Assembly: GCA_019117205.1 (NCBI GenBank)
Contig: DXAC01000005.1
Location: 1-61,194, forward strand
Reading direction: 5' to 3'
Length of the DNA stretch: 61,194 nucleotides
From: Candidatus Allofournierella merdigallinarum
Lineage (GTDB): Bacteria > Bacillota > Clostridia > Oscillospirales > Ruminococcaceae
Under the pieces are notes generated by a model, which saw nothing but the letters and a program-made list of their open reading frames with translations, made no database searches and was not told the origin of the DNA. The position numbers were made by a program, and so were the translations under genes. Position 1 is the stretch's first letter. Every line of letters begins with the position of its first letter. Shown one piece after another: positions 17,766 through 26,109 of this stretch.

Positions 17766-18026
17766 TCATTTCAGCCGGGCGAACTGGTCGATGGCCTCCT
17801 CCAGCCGGGCCAGGGTGTCCTGGTCGCAGTCGGACAGGACGCAGTGGGTCAGGTGCTCGGTGAGGATGAGCTTTGCCACCTGGGTCACCGCGCTGCTCAC
17901 GCTGGAGAGCTGGATCAGCAGCTCGTCGCAGGGGCGGCCCTCTTTCACCATCTCCTGGATGCCTTTCACCTGGCCGCTGATGCGGGCCAGGCGGCGGTTC
18001 ACGTCGGCGGAATGTTTGCAGTCCAT
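17766..18026 (-). CDS. csoR: CsoR-like metal-sensing transcriptional repressor
   Basis: 86 residues, usual length for CsoR/RcnR/FrmR proteins. The all-helical pattern RRLARISGQVKGIQEMV is diagnostic. The ligand set is C33, H58 and C62 (C-x24-H-x3-C), which matches the Cu(I) site of CsoR rather than the two-cysteine persulfide sensors. Start ATG is preceded by AGGAGG. It lies 17 bases downstream of the binding-lipoprotein gene and is probably co-transcribed with it. No copper ATPase or chaperone is within the window, so its regulon is elsewhere or includes this operon. Confidence 0.85.
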   Translation of the reverse strand: MDCKHSADVNRRLARISGQVKGIQEMVKEGRPCDELLIQLSSVSSAVTQVAKLILTEHLTHCVLSDCDQDTLARLEEAIDQFARLK

Positions 18027-18043
18027 GGTCGTTTCCTCCTGTC

Positions 18044-19627
18044 TCACTGGGCAATGGTGGTGTCGATCAGGTCCAGCACCGGGCCAAAGGGGCGGAAGAT
18101 CAGCCCCTCCACCCCCGGCTGCACCAGCAGGGCCTTGGTCTGGTGCCACAGGGGCGACACGCAGGCGCTCTCCAAAAGGGTCCGCTCCGCTCCGGCCAGG
18201 TCGGCGGCGGTGTGGTCGCCGTCGGCATACAGGGCCGCCAGCGTGTCGTCGAAGTCCCCGTCCTGCCAGCAGGCAAGGTCGGCCGCCTGGGCCAGCAGCT
18301 CCACGGCGGAGTCGCTGGCGGGGGACAGGGGCACCAGGGCGATCTGATAATCCCCCGACGCCAGCCGCTGGGCCAGCATCTCCTCGCTGACCTGCCGCAC
18401 CGGGAAGTAGGCGGAAAAGGCGCCCAGGTCTTTCTGCCACTGCTGGCCGATCGCCTCCGCCAGCCGCAGGCCGCCGCTGCTCTCCGGCGCCAGCAGGGTG
18501 ATGTCCTCAAAGCGGGTGACGCCCAGCGCCTCGAAGCCCGCCCGGGCCAGCTCCAGCGGTTCGCCAAAGGCGGGCAGGATGGTGCCCGCCGCCTCCCGGT
18601 AGTTCTCCCCCTGCACCGTCACCGCCGGCGGCACCAGCCCCTCGGCGGCGGAAAAGCCCTCCGGCAGCTCCACCGGCGCGTCGGCGGCGCTGGCGGCCAG
18701 CGCCTGGCGGATCAGGGGCTGGGCCAGGGTCTCGTTGTCACAGTTGAACACCAGCACCCAGGTGGTGGCGGTGTAGGGCAGGGAGGTGAGCCCCGGCGCG
18801 GAGAGGGTGTCGCTCAGCGCGGCGGTGGCCCCGCCCTGGGTGACCAGCGCCTCGCCCCACAGCGTCTCGCCGCTGGCGGCGGAGGAGGAGCTGGCGGCGC
18901 TGGTCTCGCCGGTGGCGTTGATCACCAGCCGCAGGGCCGTGACCCGGTCGCCCTCCGCCGCCCGGCGCAGAAACAGGCCGTTGTCGTTCCAGTTGTACAC
19001 ATAAAAACTGCCGTTGCCCATGGTGGCGGCCCGGGTGAGGCCGTAGGCCCCCTGGGTGCTCTCGAAAAACGCCTCGTTGCAGGGCATCGCCCCCGGCAGC
19101 GCCAGCTTGTAGTCCAGCTGGGGGTCCGGTGTGTCCAGCCGGATGACCAGGGTGCGCTCGTCCGGCGCGCTCACCCCCAGGGCCGACTCGTCCATCTGCC
19201 CCGCCAGCACGGCGGCGCTGTTGGCGATGGCCGCGTAGGTGCCGGTGTAGGGGCTGCCGGTCTGGGCCCGGAAGACCCGCCGCAGGGCAAAGACGAAGTC
19301 CGCCGCGGTGAGGGGGTACTCCGAGGCCTCCCCCCGGTTCTGGGTGTAGGCCAGGCCCTCTTTCAGGGTAAAGGTCCAGGTCAGGCCGTCGTCGCTCACG
19401 GTGCAGCTCTCGGCACAGTCCAGTTGGGGCTGGCCGTTCTCATCCAGCCGGTACAGGCCGCTGTACAGGTTGGTCACGGCGATCAGCTCGGGGCTCTCCG
19501 CCGCCAGCTGGGGGTCCAGGTTGGCCGGCACCCGCTCCATGGGCCAGGTGAACTCGATCTGGCTGCCGCAGCCGGTGAGCAGCAGGACCGCCAGCAGGGC
19601 TGCCAGCAGCAGCTTGCATTTTCCCAT
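18044..19627 (-). CDS. Peptide/nickel-type ABC solute-binding lipoprotein (SBP_bac_5)
   Basis: 527 residues. N-terminal lipoprotein signal with lipobox LLTGC (Cys at about 19). The mature part follows the DppA/OppA/NikA layout: early NLDPQLAAESPELIAVTNLYSGLYRLDENG, then WTFTLKEG, and FVFALRRVFRAQTGSP. A Ser/Ala-rich insert sits near the middle. Start supported by GGAGG at 7 bases. No permease or ATPase gene accompanies it, so it must share a transporter encoded elsewhere or act as a sensor. Pairing with a copper-type regulator downstream is unusual. Confidence 0.85.
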   Translation of the reverse strand: MGKCKLLLAALLAVLLLTGCGSQIEFTWPMERVPANLDPQLAAESPELIAVTNLYSGLYRLDENGQPQLDCAESCTVSDDGLTWTFTLKEGLAYTQNRGEASEYPLTAADFVFALRRVFRAQTGSPYTGTYAAIANSAAVLAGQMDESALGVSAPDERTLVIRLDTPDPQLDYKLALPGAMPCNEAFFESTQGAYGLTRAATMGNGSFYVYNWNDNGLFLRRAAEGDRVTALRLVINATGETSAASSSSAASGETLWGEALVTQGGATAALSDTLSAPGLTSLPYTATTWVLVFNCDNETLAQPLIRQALAASAADAPVELPEGFSAAEGLVPPAVTVQGENYREAAGTILPAFGEPLELARAGFEALGVTRFEDITLLAPESSGGLRLAEAIGQQWQKDLGAFSAYFPVRQVSEEMLAQRLASGDYQIALVPLSPASDSAVELLAQAADLACWQDGDFDDTLAALYADGDHTAADLAGAERTLLESACVSPLWHQTKALLVQPGVEGLIFRPFGPVLDLIDTTIAQ

Positions 19628-19830
19628 GGGTGCGCCTCCTTTCGGCTTTGTCTTTATTCTTATAACGACGCACAGCCGGCTATGCTTGCATCGCCCGGAA
19701 AAATCCAGGTTAATCCTACCAGAAAACGCGGGGAAATTCAAATTTCCAACACTTTTTTCACCATTTTTTAACCGCTGGTGAAAAAACGGACATGAGCGCC
19801 GCCAATTTTGCCTTTGGCCGCCCCCTTTGG

Positions 19831-19859
19831 TTGCGAAGCGGCAAAAAAGCGACTATAAT
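19831..19859 (+). promoter_or_regulatory. Promoter of the murD operon
   Basis: TTGCGA (19831-19836), 17-base spacer, TATAAT (19854-19859); predicted start near 19866. Confidence 0.8.
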
Positions 19860-19870
19860 AAATAAGATAA

Positions 19871-19910
19871 GCCGTCCGCCGGGGGCTTTGCGCCGGCGGG
19901 GGCGTTTTTT
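19871..19910 (+). promoter_or_regulatory. Terminator-like attenuator hairpin in the murD leader
   Basis: GCC-g-TCCGCCGG pairs with CCGGCGGGGC (one bulge, one wobble), closing an 8- to 10-base loop, then G and TTTTTT at 19905-19910. It begins about 5 bases after the predicted transcript start and ends 23 bases before murD. The upstream gene points the other way, so it cannot serve as that gene's terminator. Transcription of murD must read through it. Confidence 0.65.
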
Positions 19911-19932
19911 GCGAGGAAAGGCTGTGTGGGAG

Positions 19933-21324
19933 ATGCACAAAGACAAAGAGGCGCTGGCCGCGTTTTTGCAGGGCAAAAAGGTGGCTTTCATCGGCGCGGG
20001 GGTGAGCCACAAGGCCCTGATCGGCCAGTTCTGCGCCATGGGCGCCGTGGTGACCCTGTGCGACAAAAAGCGGCTGGAGGAGTTCGGCGACTACGGCGAG
20101 ACCCTGAAACAGCTGGGGGTGCGCCTGTCGCTGGGGGAGGACTACCTGAACGGCCTGGCCGGCCAGCAGGTCATCCTGCGCACGCCCGGCTTTGAGTACT
20201 ACACCCCGGCTTTACAGGCGGCCAAGGCGGCGGGCAGCATCGTGACCAGCGAGATGGAGCTGTTCTTCGACTACTGCCCCTGCCACATCACCGCCGTCAC
20301 CGGGTCGGACGGCAAGACCACCACCACCAGCCTCATCGCGGCCATGCTCACCGCGGCGGGCAGGCGGGTGCATCTGGGCGGAAACATCGGTCGGGCGCTG
20401 CTGCCGGTGCTGGAGGACATCGACCCCGGCGACGAGGCGGTGGTGGAATTGTCCAGCTTCCAGCTGATCAGTATGCGCAAGAGCCCCAAAGTGGCGGTGG
20501 TCACCAACGTGACCCCCAACCACCTGGACCACCACAAAGACATGCAGGAGTATGTGGACGCCAAGCGCAACATCCTGCTGTGGCAGACCGGCGCGGACAA
20601 GGCGGTGCTGGGCTATGAAAACGAGATCACCCGGGCCATGGCCGCCGACTGCAAGGGCAGCCAGTGCTGGTTCACCCGCCTGCGGGAAATCGACAACGGC
20701 GCCTTTTTGCGCTCGGACGGTATGCTCTGCATGGCGGAAAAGGGCACGGTGACCCCGGTGGTGAGCAAGGACGAGGTGAAGCTGCGGGGGCTGCACAACA
20801 TCGAGAACCTGCTGGCGGCCATCGCCGCCGTGTGGGGCCGGGTGCCGGTGAGCGCCATGGCGGACACCGCCCGGAGCTTCGCCGGGGTGGAGCACCGCAT
20901 CGAGCCGGTGCGCCTTTTGGACGGGGTGCAGTGGTACAACGACTCCATCGCCTCCAGCCCCACCCGCACCATCGCCGGCCTGCGGAGCTTCGAGCAGAAG
21001 ATCATCATCATCGCCGGCGGCTACGACAAGAACATCCCCTACGAGCCCCTGGCCCCGGAGATCCTGGAACACGTCAAGGTGCTGGTGCTCATGGGCGCCA
21101 CCGGCCCCAAGATCGAAAAGGCGGTGCGGGAATGTCCCGGCTTTGCCGAGAGCGGCCTGGTCATCCTCCACGCCGGGGATATGAAAGAGGCGGTGGACGC
21201 CGCCCGCGCCGCCGCAAAGCCCGGCGACATCGTGAGCCTTTCCCCCGCCTCCGCCAGCTTCGACCTCTACCCCAACTTCGAGGTGCGGGGCCGCCACTTC
21301 AAAGAGCTGGTGAACGCCCTGTGA
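19933..21324 (+). CDS. murD: UDP-N-acetylmuramoyl-L-alanine--D-glutamate ligase
   Basis: About 463 residues. Adds D-glutamate to UDP-MurNAc-L-Ala in cytoplasmic peptidoglycan precursor synthesis. Visible: N-terminal dinucleotide-like domain (VAFIGAGVSH), the ATP loop VTGSDGKTTTTSLI, ELSSFQL, the TNVTPNHLDHH motif, GLHNIENLLAAIA, GVEHRIEPV, NDSIASSPTRTIAGL and GGYDKNIPYEPL, in the normal Mur ligase order. ATG at 19933 is chosen; an in-frame GTG at 19924 sits at better distance from AGGA and would add three residues. murD stands alone rather than in a dcw cluster, and is coupled by GTGA overlap to a GNAT gene. Confidence 0.93.
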   Translation: MHKDKEALAAFLQGKKVAFIGAGVSHKALIGQFCAMGAVVTLCDKKRLEEFGDYGETLKQLGVRLSLGEDYLNGLAGQQVILRTPGFEYYTPALQAAKAAGSIVTSEMELFFDYCPCHITAVTGSDGKTTTTSLIAAMLTAAGRRVHLGGNIGRALLPVLEDIDPGDEAVVELSSFQLISMRKSPKVAVVTNVTPNHLDHHKDMQEYVDAKRNILLWQTGADKAVLGYENEITRAMAADCKGSQCWFTRLREIDNGAFLRSDGMLCMAEKGTVTPVVSKDEVKLRGLHNIENLLAAIAAVWGRVPVSAMADTARSFAGVEHRIEPVRLLDGVQWYNDSIASSPTRTIAGLRSFEQKIIIIAGGYDKNIPYEPLAPEILEHVKVLVLMGATGPKIEKAVRECPGFAESGLVILHAGDMKEAVDAARAAAKPGDIVSLSPASASFDLYPNFEVRGRHFKELVNAL

Positions 21325-22103
21325 TCCGGCTGGTGGAGAGCGCCGCCGACGCCGCCCGCTTTTCGTTGGCGCTGGCGGGCCGGGCCGACCCGGTGTCGGT
21401 GCAGACGGCGGCCCGCTTCGCCGCTTTTCGGGATGTGCCTGGCAGCGGCTGGAAGTTCTACACCGGCGGGGAAGAGGACGCGCCCCTGGCTTTGTCGGTG
21501 CGGGGCAGTTCCGCCCAGCTCTCGGGCAGCGCCGACGGCGAGGAGCTGGCCGGGCTGCTGGCGCTGCTGGGCGTCGCCCGGCTGAAGAGCGCCGAAGCCG
21601 CCGCCCCCGCCGGCTGGCGGCAGGACGCGGCCTTTGCCGCCTTTTACGCCCCCGCCTCCCTTGTGGCGCCGGCTCTGCCGGCGGGGGCGGTGCTGGATGA
21701 GGACGTGCCCATGAGCGAGGTGGTGGCGCTGCTCACCGGCGGCGACAGCCTGGCCGGCGAGGCGGGCAAGGCCGCCGCGGAGAACTTTTACGCCGAGGGG
21801 TGCGCGCTGCGAAACCGGGGCCTGGCAAAGGTTTGGGGCCTGCGGCTGGGCGGCGAGCTTGCCGCCACCGCTGGGCTTTACGCCATCGGCGAAAACGCCG
21901 CCATGCTGGGCGGCGTGGAAACGGCGCGGGCTTTCCGCCGCCGGGGCTGCGCCGCCGCGCTGGTGTGCCGGCTGGCGGCCCTGGCGCTGCCCAAAGGGCC
22001 GGTGTGCCTGCTGGCCCGCCACGGGGCCGAGGGCTTTTACCAAAGGCTGGGCTTTGAACAGCGGGGAACGGCCTGCGGCTTTGCCGCCCCCGAAAACGAC
22101 TGA
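21321..22103 (+). CDS. GNAT-fold acetyltransferase
   Basis: 260 residues, GTG start overlapping the murD stop. The C-terminal 100 residues carry the acetyl-CoA fold: GELAATAGLYAIGENAAMLGGVETARAFRRRGCAAALVCRL gives strand beta4 and the R-x-x-G-x-A pyrophosphate loop, and GAEGFYQRLGFEQRG the final strand. The N-terminal 130 residues are Ala/Gly-rich and poorly conserved, as in two-domain GNAT proteins. The acceptor is unknown; co-translation with MurD does not by itself imply a wall substrate. Confidence 0.75.
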   Translation: MIRLVESAADAARFSLALAGRADPVSVQTAARFAAFRDVPGSGWKFYTGGEEDAPLALSVRGSSAQLSGSADGEELAGLLALLGVARLKSAEAAAPAGWRQDAAFAAFYAPASLVAPALPAGAVLDEDVPMSEVVALLTGGDSLAGEAGKAAAENFYAEGCALRNRGLAKVWGLRLGGELAATAGLYAIGENAAMLGGVETARAFRRRGCAAALVCRLAALALPKGPVCLLARHGAEGFYQRLGFEQRGTACGFAAPEND

Positions 22104-22122
22104 AAAGGACTGTACATACAAA

Positions 22123-23388
22123 ATGCTGGAAGAATTTTTCGACTTTCCCCCCCGATTGCTGGAGCTGGACAGGCAGGCCATGGAGCTCTGCCGGCCCTAT
22201 TTTGACAAGGCGGACGCCATCCGGGACTACAACCAGGTGAAGATGCTCAAGGCTTTCACCGACCAAAAGGTGGCCGCCACCCATCTGGTGGGCACCACCG
22301 GCTACGGCTACGACGACGCCGGCCGGGACAAGCTGGACGCCCTCTTCGCCCAGGTGACGGGGGCCGAGGACGCCCTGTGCCGGCCCCACTTCCTCTCGGG
22401 CACCCACGCCCTGGCGGTGGCCCTGTTCGGGGTGCTGCGGGCGGGGGACACCCTGCTGGCCGCCACCGGCCGCCCCTACGACACCCTGGAGGGGGTCATC
22501 GGCATCGGCGAGGCGGGAAAAGGCTGCGGCACCCTGGCGGAGTTCGGGGTGAAATACGACGAAGTGCCCCTGCTGGAGGGCGGCGTGCCCGATTTAAAGA
22601 CCATCGCCCAAAAGGCCGCGAACGCAAAGGTGTGCCATGTGCAGCGCAGCCGGGGCTATTCCAGCCGGGCCGCCTTTGACCTTAAGACCATCGGCAAGGT
22701 GGTGCAGGCCGCGAAAAGCGGCAACCCGGACATCATCGTGCTGGTGGACAACTGCTACGGCACCTTTACCCAAACCGCCGAGCCGGTGAGCGTGGGGGCG
22801 GACCTGATCGTGGGCAGCCTCATCAAAAACGCCGGCGGCGGCATCGCCCCCACCGGCGGCTACATTGCCGGCCGGGCGGACCTGGTGGAACTGTGCGGCC
22901 ACCGGCTCACCGCCCCCGGCACCGGCCGGGAGCTGGGCTGCACGCTGGATTCCCTGCGCAGCCTCTACCTCGGCCTTTACTACGCCCCCGGCGTCACCGC
23001 CGAGGCGGTGAAGACCAGCATCTACTCCAGCTGCCTTTTGGAGCTGCTGGGCAAAAACCCCATCCCCCGGTACACCGAGCCCCGTAACGACATCATCACC
23101 AGCTTCGAGGCGGGCAGCGGCGAGGCGCTGGTGGGCTTTTGCCAGGGGGTGCAGGCGGGCAGCCCGGTGGACAGCTACGTGGCCCCCGAGCCCTACGCCA
23201 TGGCGGGCTACACCGATCAGGTCATCATGGCCGCCGGGGCGTTCACCCTGGGCAGCAGCATCGAGCTCTCCTGCGACGGGCCCATGCGGCCACCCTACAC
23301 CGTCTATCTCCAGGGCGGGCTGAACCTGGCGGCCAGCCGCGCCGGCGTGCTGCTGGCGGTGCAGCGGGCCTTTGGAAACGAACTGTAA
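22123..23388 (+). CDS. Methionine gamma-lyase family PLP protein (YnbB/aluminium-resistance type)
   Basis: 421 residues, full length for this PLP fold-type I family. Visible: TTGYGYDDAGRDKLDALFA near the start, FLSGTHALAVALFG, the LVDNCYGTF motif holding the PLP-ring aspartate, and SLIKNAGGGIAPTGGYIAG with the Schiff-base lysine. The end SRAGVLLAVQRAF is typical. Family members are annotated as C-S lyases or as the aluminium-resistance protein; the true substrate is not established. Weak ribosome site (AAAGGA); 19 bases after the GNAT gene, so likely in the murD operon. Confidence 0.85.
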   Translation: MLEEFFDFPPRLLELDRQAMELCRPYFDKADAIRDYNQVKMLKAFTDQKVAATHLVGTTGYGYDDAGRDKLDALFAQVTGAEDALCRPHFLSGTHALAVALFGVLRAGDTLLAATGRPYDTLEGVIGIGEAGKGCGTLAEFGVKYDEVPLLEGGVPDLKTIAQKAANAKVCHVQRSRGYSSRAAFDLKTIGKVVQAAKSGNPDIIVLVDNCYGTFTQTAEPVSVGADLIVGSLIKNAGGGIAPTGGYIAGRADLVELCGHRLTAPGTGRELGCTLDSLRSLYLGLYYAPGVTAEAVKTSIYSSCLLELLGKNPIPRYTEPRNDIITSFEAGSGEALVGFCQGVQAGSPVDSYVAPEPYAMAGYTDQVIMAAGAFTLGSSIELSCDGPMRPPYTVYLQGGLNLAASRAGVLLAVQRAFGNEL

Positions 23389-23436
23389 ACATGCGCCGGC
23401 GGCGACGCCCGCCGCGGGGAAAAGAAAGGAAAACCG

Positions 23437-24621
23437 ATGGAATGGAATTTTGAACTCACCACACAGCAGGCCCGCGAGCTCTATGCGCGGGCGGCCCGCA
23501 TGAACAAGACCGGCAGCCGGCTGCTGAAAGCCCTGGGGGCGCTGGTGCTGGGGATGGCGCTGTGGATCGCCGCCCAGGCGGGGCAGGCGCTGCTGCCCGG
23601 GCCCGGGCCGTTCCGCCCCGCCGCCGACCCGGTGGCGGGCACGGTCTACGCCGTCATCGCCCTGGGCATGGCGGTGGTGGCGGTGTGGGTGTTTTTGCGC
23701 GCCCGGCCGGAGGGCATGGCCGACGCCACCCTGCTTCAGATGGAGCGCCAGGGCCGGCCGACGGCGGGCCGCTGGCAGGTGCGGCTGGACGAAAACCAGC
23801 TGCTGGTCAGCTGCGGCGGCGCCCAAAGCGCCCAGGACCCCTCGGTGATCCAAAAGGCCACCCCCTGCCCCGAGGGGCTCATCCTCTCGCTGCACAACGG
23901 GGCCCGCACGATGGTGATGCCCGCCGCCGCCTTTGAAAGCCCCGAGGCGATGGCCGCCGCGGCCGCGGAGTTCCAGCGGTGCAGCGCCCTGGCCAAGGCC
24001 CGGCTGCTCCAGCGGCAGGCCGGGGAGCTGGCCGACCCGGCCGACCGGCCGGCCCTGCCGCCCTGCCCGCCGCTGCCCCAGGGGGAGAGCCAGGTGTTCG
24101 CCGTGCCGGTGATGCTGCAAAAGGAGGAAGTGTTCGACGCCTACCTGGCGGCCAACCAGGCGCTCCATCTCGTGGGCCGGCGGCGCATCGTGCTGGCATG
24201 GGTGCTGCTGGTGGTGGCGTCGGTGGAGCTGGTGTTCTCGGCGGCTATCGGCGAGTGGAGCTTTGCGCTGCTCATGGCCTGCTTTGTGCTGCTGGCGCTG
24301 CTGAGGATCCTGTCCCGCAGCCGGGCGTGCCAGAAAAACGCCCTGCGCCAGCAGCTGGCGGGGGAGCAGCTCCAGCGCCTGACCACCCCCGGCTGGGTGG
24401 TGCTGGGCCAGTCGGGCTACACCGCCACCAGCGGGGCGCTGTGCAGCTACCGGCCCTACACCCGCCTCAACGAGGTGGCCCAGGACGAGCGGTACCTGTT
24501 TTTGCGCTTCGAGGGGAACATGATCTCCCTTATCCCCAAGCGGGGCTTTGAGAGCCCGGAGCAGGCCCGGGCGGCGTTCGATTTCCTGCGGGAGCGGCTG
24601 GGACAAAAAAGCGGACGATAA
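23437..24621 (+). CDS. YcxB-like membrane protein with duplicated domain
   Basis: 394 residues. The sequence is a tandem duplication. Each half has a charged N-terminus, two membrane helices, then a soluble beta-rich part ending in a similar motif: MVMPAAAFESPEAMAAAAAEF in half one and ISLIPKRGFESPEQARAAFDFL in half two. That FES/FESPEQ ending with an aliphatic PK before it is typical of YcxB-like proteins, which usually hold one copy in about 170 residues. Start ATG has AAAGGA upstream. Role unknown; probably a membrane-bound accessory protein. 48 bases after the PLP gene. Confidence 0.65.
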   Translation: MEWNFELTTQQARELYARAARMNKTGSRLLKALGALVLGMALWIAAQAGQALLPGPGPFRPAADPVAGTVYAVIALGMAVVAVWVFLRARPEGMADATLLQMERQGRPTAGRWQVRLDENQLLVSCGGAQSAQDPSVIQKATPCPEGLILSLHNGARTMVMPAAAFESPEAMAAAAAEFQRCSALAKARLLQRQAGELADPADRPALPPCPPLPQGESQVFAVPVMLQKEEVFDAYLAANQALHLVGRRRIVLAWVLLVVASVELVFSAAIGEWSFALLMACFVLLALLRILSRSRACQKNALRQQLAGEQLQRLTTPGWVVLGQSGYTATSGALCSYRPYTRLNEVAQDERYLFLRFEGNMISLIPKRGFESPEQARAAFDFLRERLGQKSGR

Positions 24622-24646
24622 GGGCAGTAAAAAAGGCCGCTCCCCC

Positions 24647-24674
24647 TTGCGCGCCGGGTCAAAAGGTGTATAAT
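24647..24674 (+). promoter_or_regulatory. Promoter of the CPA2 antiporter gene
   Basis: TTGCGC (24647-24652), 16-base spacer, TATAAT (24669-24674); predicted start near 24681. Confidence 0.75.
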
Positions 24675-24686
24675 AGGTCATTGTGA

Positions 24687-24716
24687 CGGCTCCGCCACGG
24701 CGGGGCCGCCTTTTTT
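24687..24716 (+). promoter_or_regulatory. Terminator-like attenuator hairpin before the antiporter gene
   Basis: CGGCTCCGC (24687-24695) pairs with GCGGGGCCG (24700-24708) around a CACG loop with one wobble; then CC and TTTTTT at 24711-24716, immediately followed by the GGAGGAG ribosome site. Same arrangement as in front of murD. Confidence 0.6.
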
Positions 24717-24733
24717 GTGAGGAGGAGAAAACG

Positions 24734-26020
24734 ATGAACTACGGTTATCTGGTGGATCTGGCGCTGATCCTGCTGGCCACCAAGGCGCTGAGTATGCTCA
24801 CCGGCAAGCTGCAGATGCCCCAGGTGGTGGGCGCGCTGGTGGCGGGCCTGCTCATGGGCCCGGCGGTGCTGGGGATCATCCAGCCCAGCGATTTTCTGAG
24901 CCAGGTGGCGGAACTGGGCGTGATCGTGATCATGTTCAGCGCCGGCATGGGCACCGACCTGAACGAACTGAAACAGACGGGCAAGGCGGGCTTCGTCATT
25001 GCCATGGCGGGCGTGCTGGTGCCGCTGGCCATGGGCACCGGGCTGATGTTCGTCTTCAACACCGGCGAGCTGGCGCTGCCGGGCAACAAGCTGCTGCAGG
25101 ACATCTTCCTGGGCGTGGTGCTCACCGCCACCTCGGTGAGCATCACGGTGGAGACGCTGAAAGAGCTGGGCAAGCTGTCCACCCGGGTGGGCAACGCCAT
25201 CCTGGCCGCCGCCCTGATCGACGACGTGCTGGGCCTGGTCTGCCTGACCATCGTCACCAGCCTGGCGGGCGCGGATGTGAACATCCTGCTGGTGCTGGCC
25301 AAGATCCTGCTGTTCTTCGTCTTTGTGGGCCTGCTGGGCGTGGGCATCAGCCGGCTGCTGAACTGGTACGAGACCAAGGTGCGCAGCCGGGACCTGCGCC
25401 GCTACCCGGTGCTGGCGTTCGTGCTCTGCCTGTTCCTGGCCTGGGCCGCCGAGGAGTGGTTCGGCGTGGCGGACATCATCGGCGCCTTTTCCGCCGGCTT
25501 GATCGTGGCCACCACCCCCAAGGGCGCCTACACCGCCAGCAAGTTCACCCCGGTGTCCTACCTGCTGCTCACCCCGGTGTTCTTCGCCAACCTGGGCCTG
25601 GGGGTGGAGCTGCCCCGGATGGACGCCACGATCCTGCTGTTCACCGTAACGCTGGTCATCGTGGGCATCGGCTCCAAGCTCATCGGCTGCGGCCTGGGCG
25701 CCAAGATGTTCGGCTTTAAAAACCGCCAGTGCCTCCAGGTGGGCTGCGGCATGGCCTGCCGGGGCGAGGTGGCGCTGATCGTGGCCAACAAGGGCATGGC
25801 CATGAACATGATCAACCCCGTCTTCTTCGGGCCCATCATCATCCTGGTGGTCTGCTGCGCGGTATTCACCCCCATCCTGCTCAAGCTTGCGTTCAAGGGC
25901 GAGAGCGCCTACGAGGGCATGGAGGAGAGCCGTCTGGCCGAGGGCTTCCAGCTGTCCGAGCAGGTGGACGAGGTCACCGCCCGCCTGATCGAGGGCGAAA
26001 AGCGCCGTCAGGGCAAATAA
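24734..26020 (+). CDS. CPA2-type cation:proton antiporter (Kef/Nha family)
   Basis: 428 residues with 12-13 predicted membrane segments. N-terminal pattern LQMPQVVGALVAGLLMGPAVLG and FSAGMGTDLNELKQTGKAGF are typical of Na+/H+ exchanger domain PF00999. The ion-site region ALIDDVLGLVCL contains the adjacent Asp-Asp pair expected of electrogenic antiporters. The C-terminal tail (about 30 residues, charged) lacks a TrkA-N/RCK domain. Likely exports Na+ or K+ in exchange for protons. Confidence 0.88.
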   Translation: MNYGYLVDLALILLATKALSMLTGKLQMPQVVGALVAGLLMGPAVLGIIQPSDFLSQVAELGVIVIMFSAGMGTDLNELKQTGKAGFVIAMAGVLVPLAMGTGLMFVFNTGELALPGNKLLQDIFLGVVLTATSVSITVETLKELGKLSTRVGNAILAAALIDDVLGLVCLTIVTSLAGADVNILLVLAKILLFFVFVGLLGVGISRLLNWYETKVRSRDLRRYPVLAFVLCLFLAWAAEEWFGVADIIGAFSAGLIVATTPKGAYTASKFTPVSYLLLTPVFFANLGLGVELPRMDATILLFTVTLVIVGIGSKLIGCGLGAKMFGFKNRQCLQVGCGMACRGEVALIVANKGMAMNMINPVFFGPIIILVVCCAVFTPILLKLAFKGESAYEGMEESRLAEGFQLSEQVDEVTARLIEGEKRRQGK

Positions 26021-26028
26021 ACTTCGGG

Positions 26029-26068
26029 AAAAAAGCTCCCCGGACCGCAGGGTCCGGGGAGCTTTTTT
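26029..26068. terminator. Bidirectional terminator
   Basis: AGCTCCCCGGACC pairs perfectly with GGTCCGGGGAGCT around GCAG, flanked by A6 on the left and T6 on the right. Confidence 0.92.
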
Positions 26069-26109
26069 CTGCCCCCGCGCCCCCGGCAGGGGTCAGAGGC
26101 GGGCCGGGG

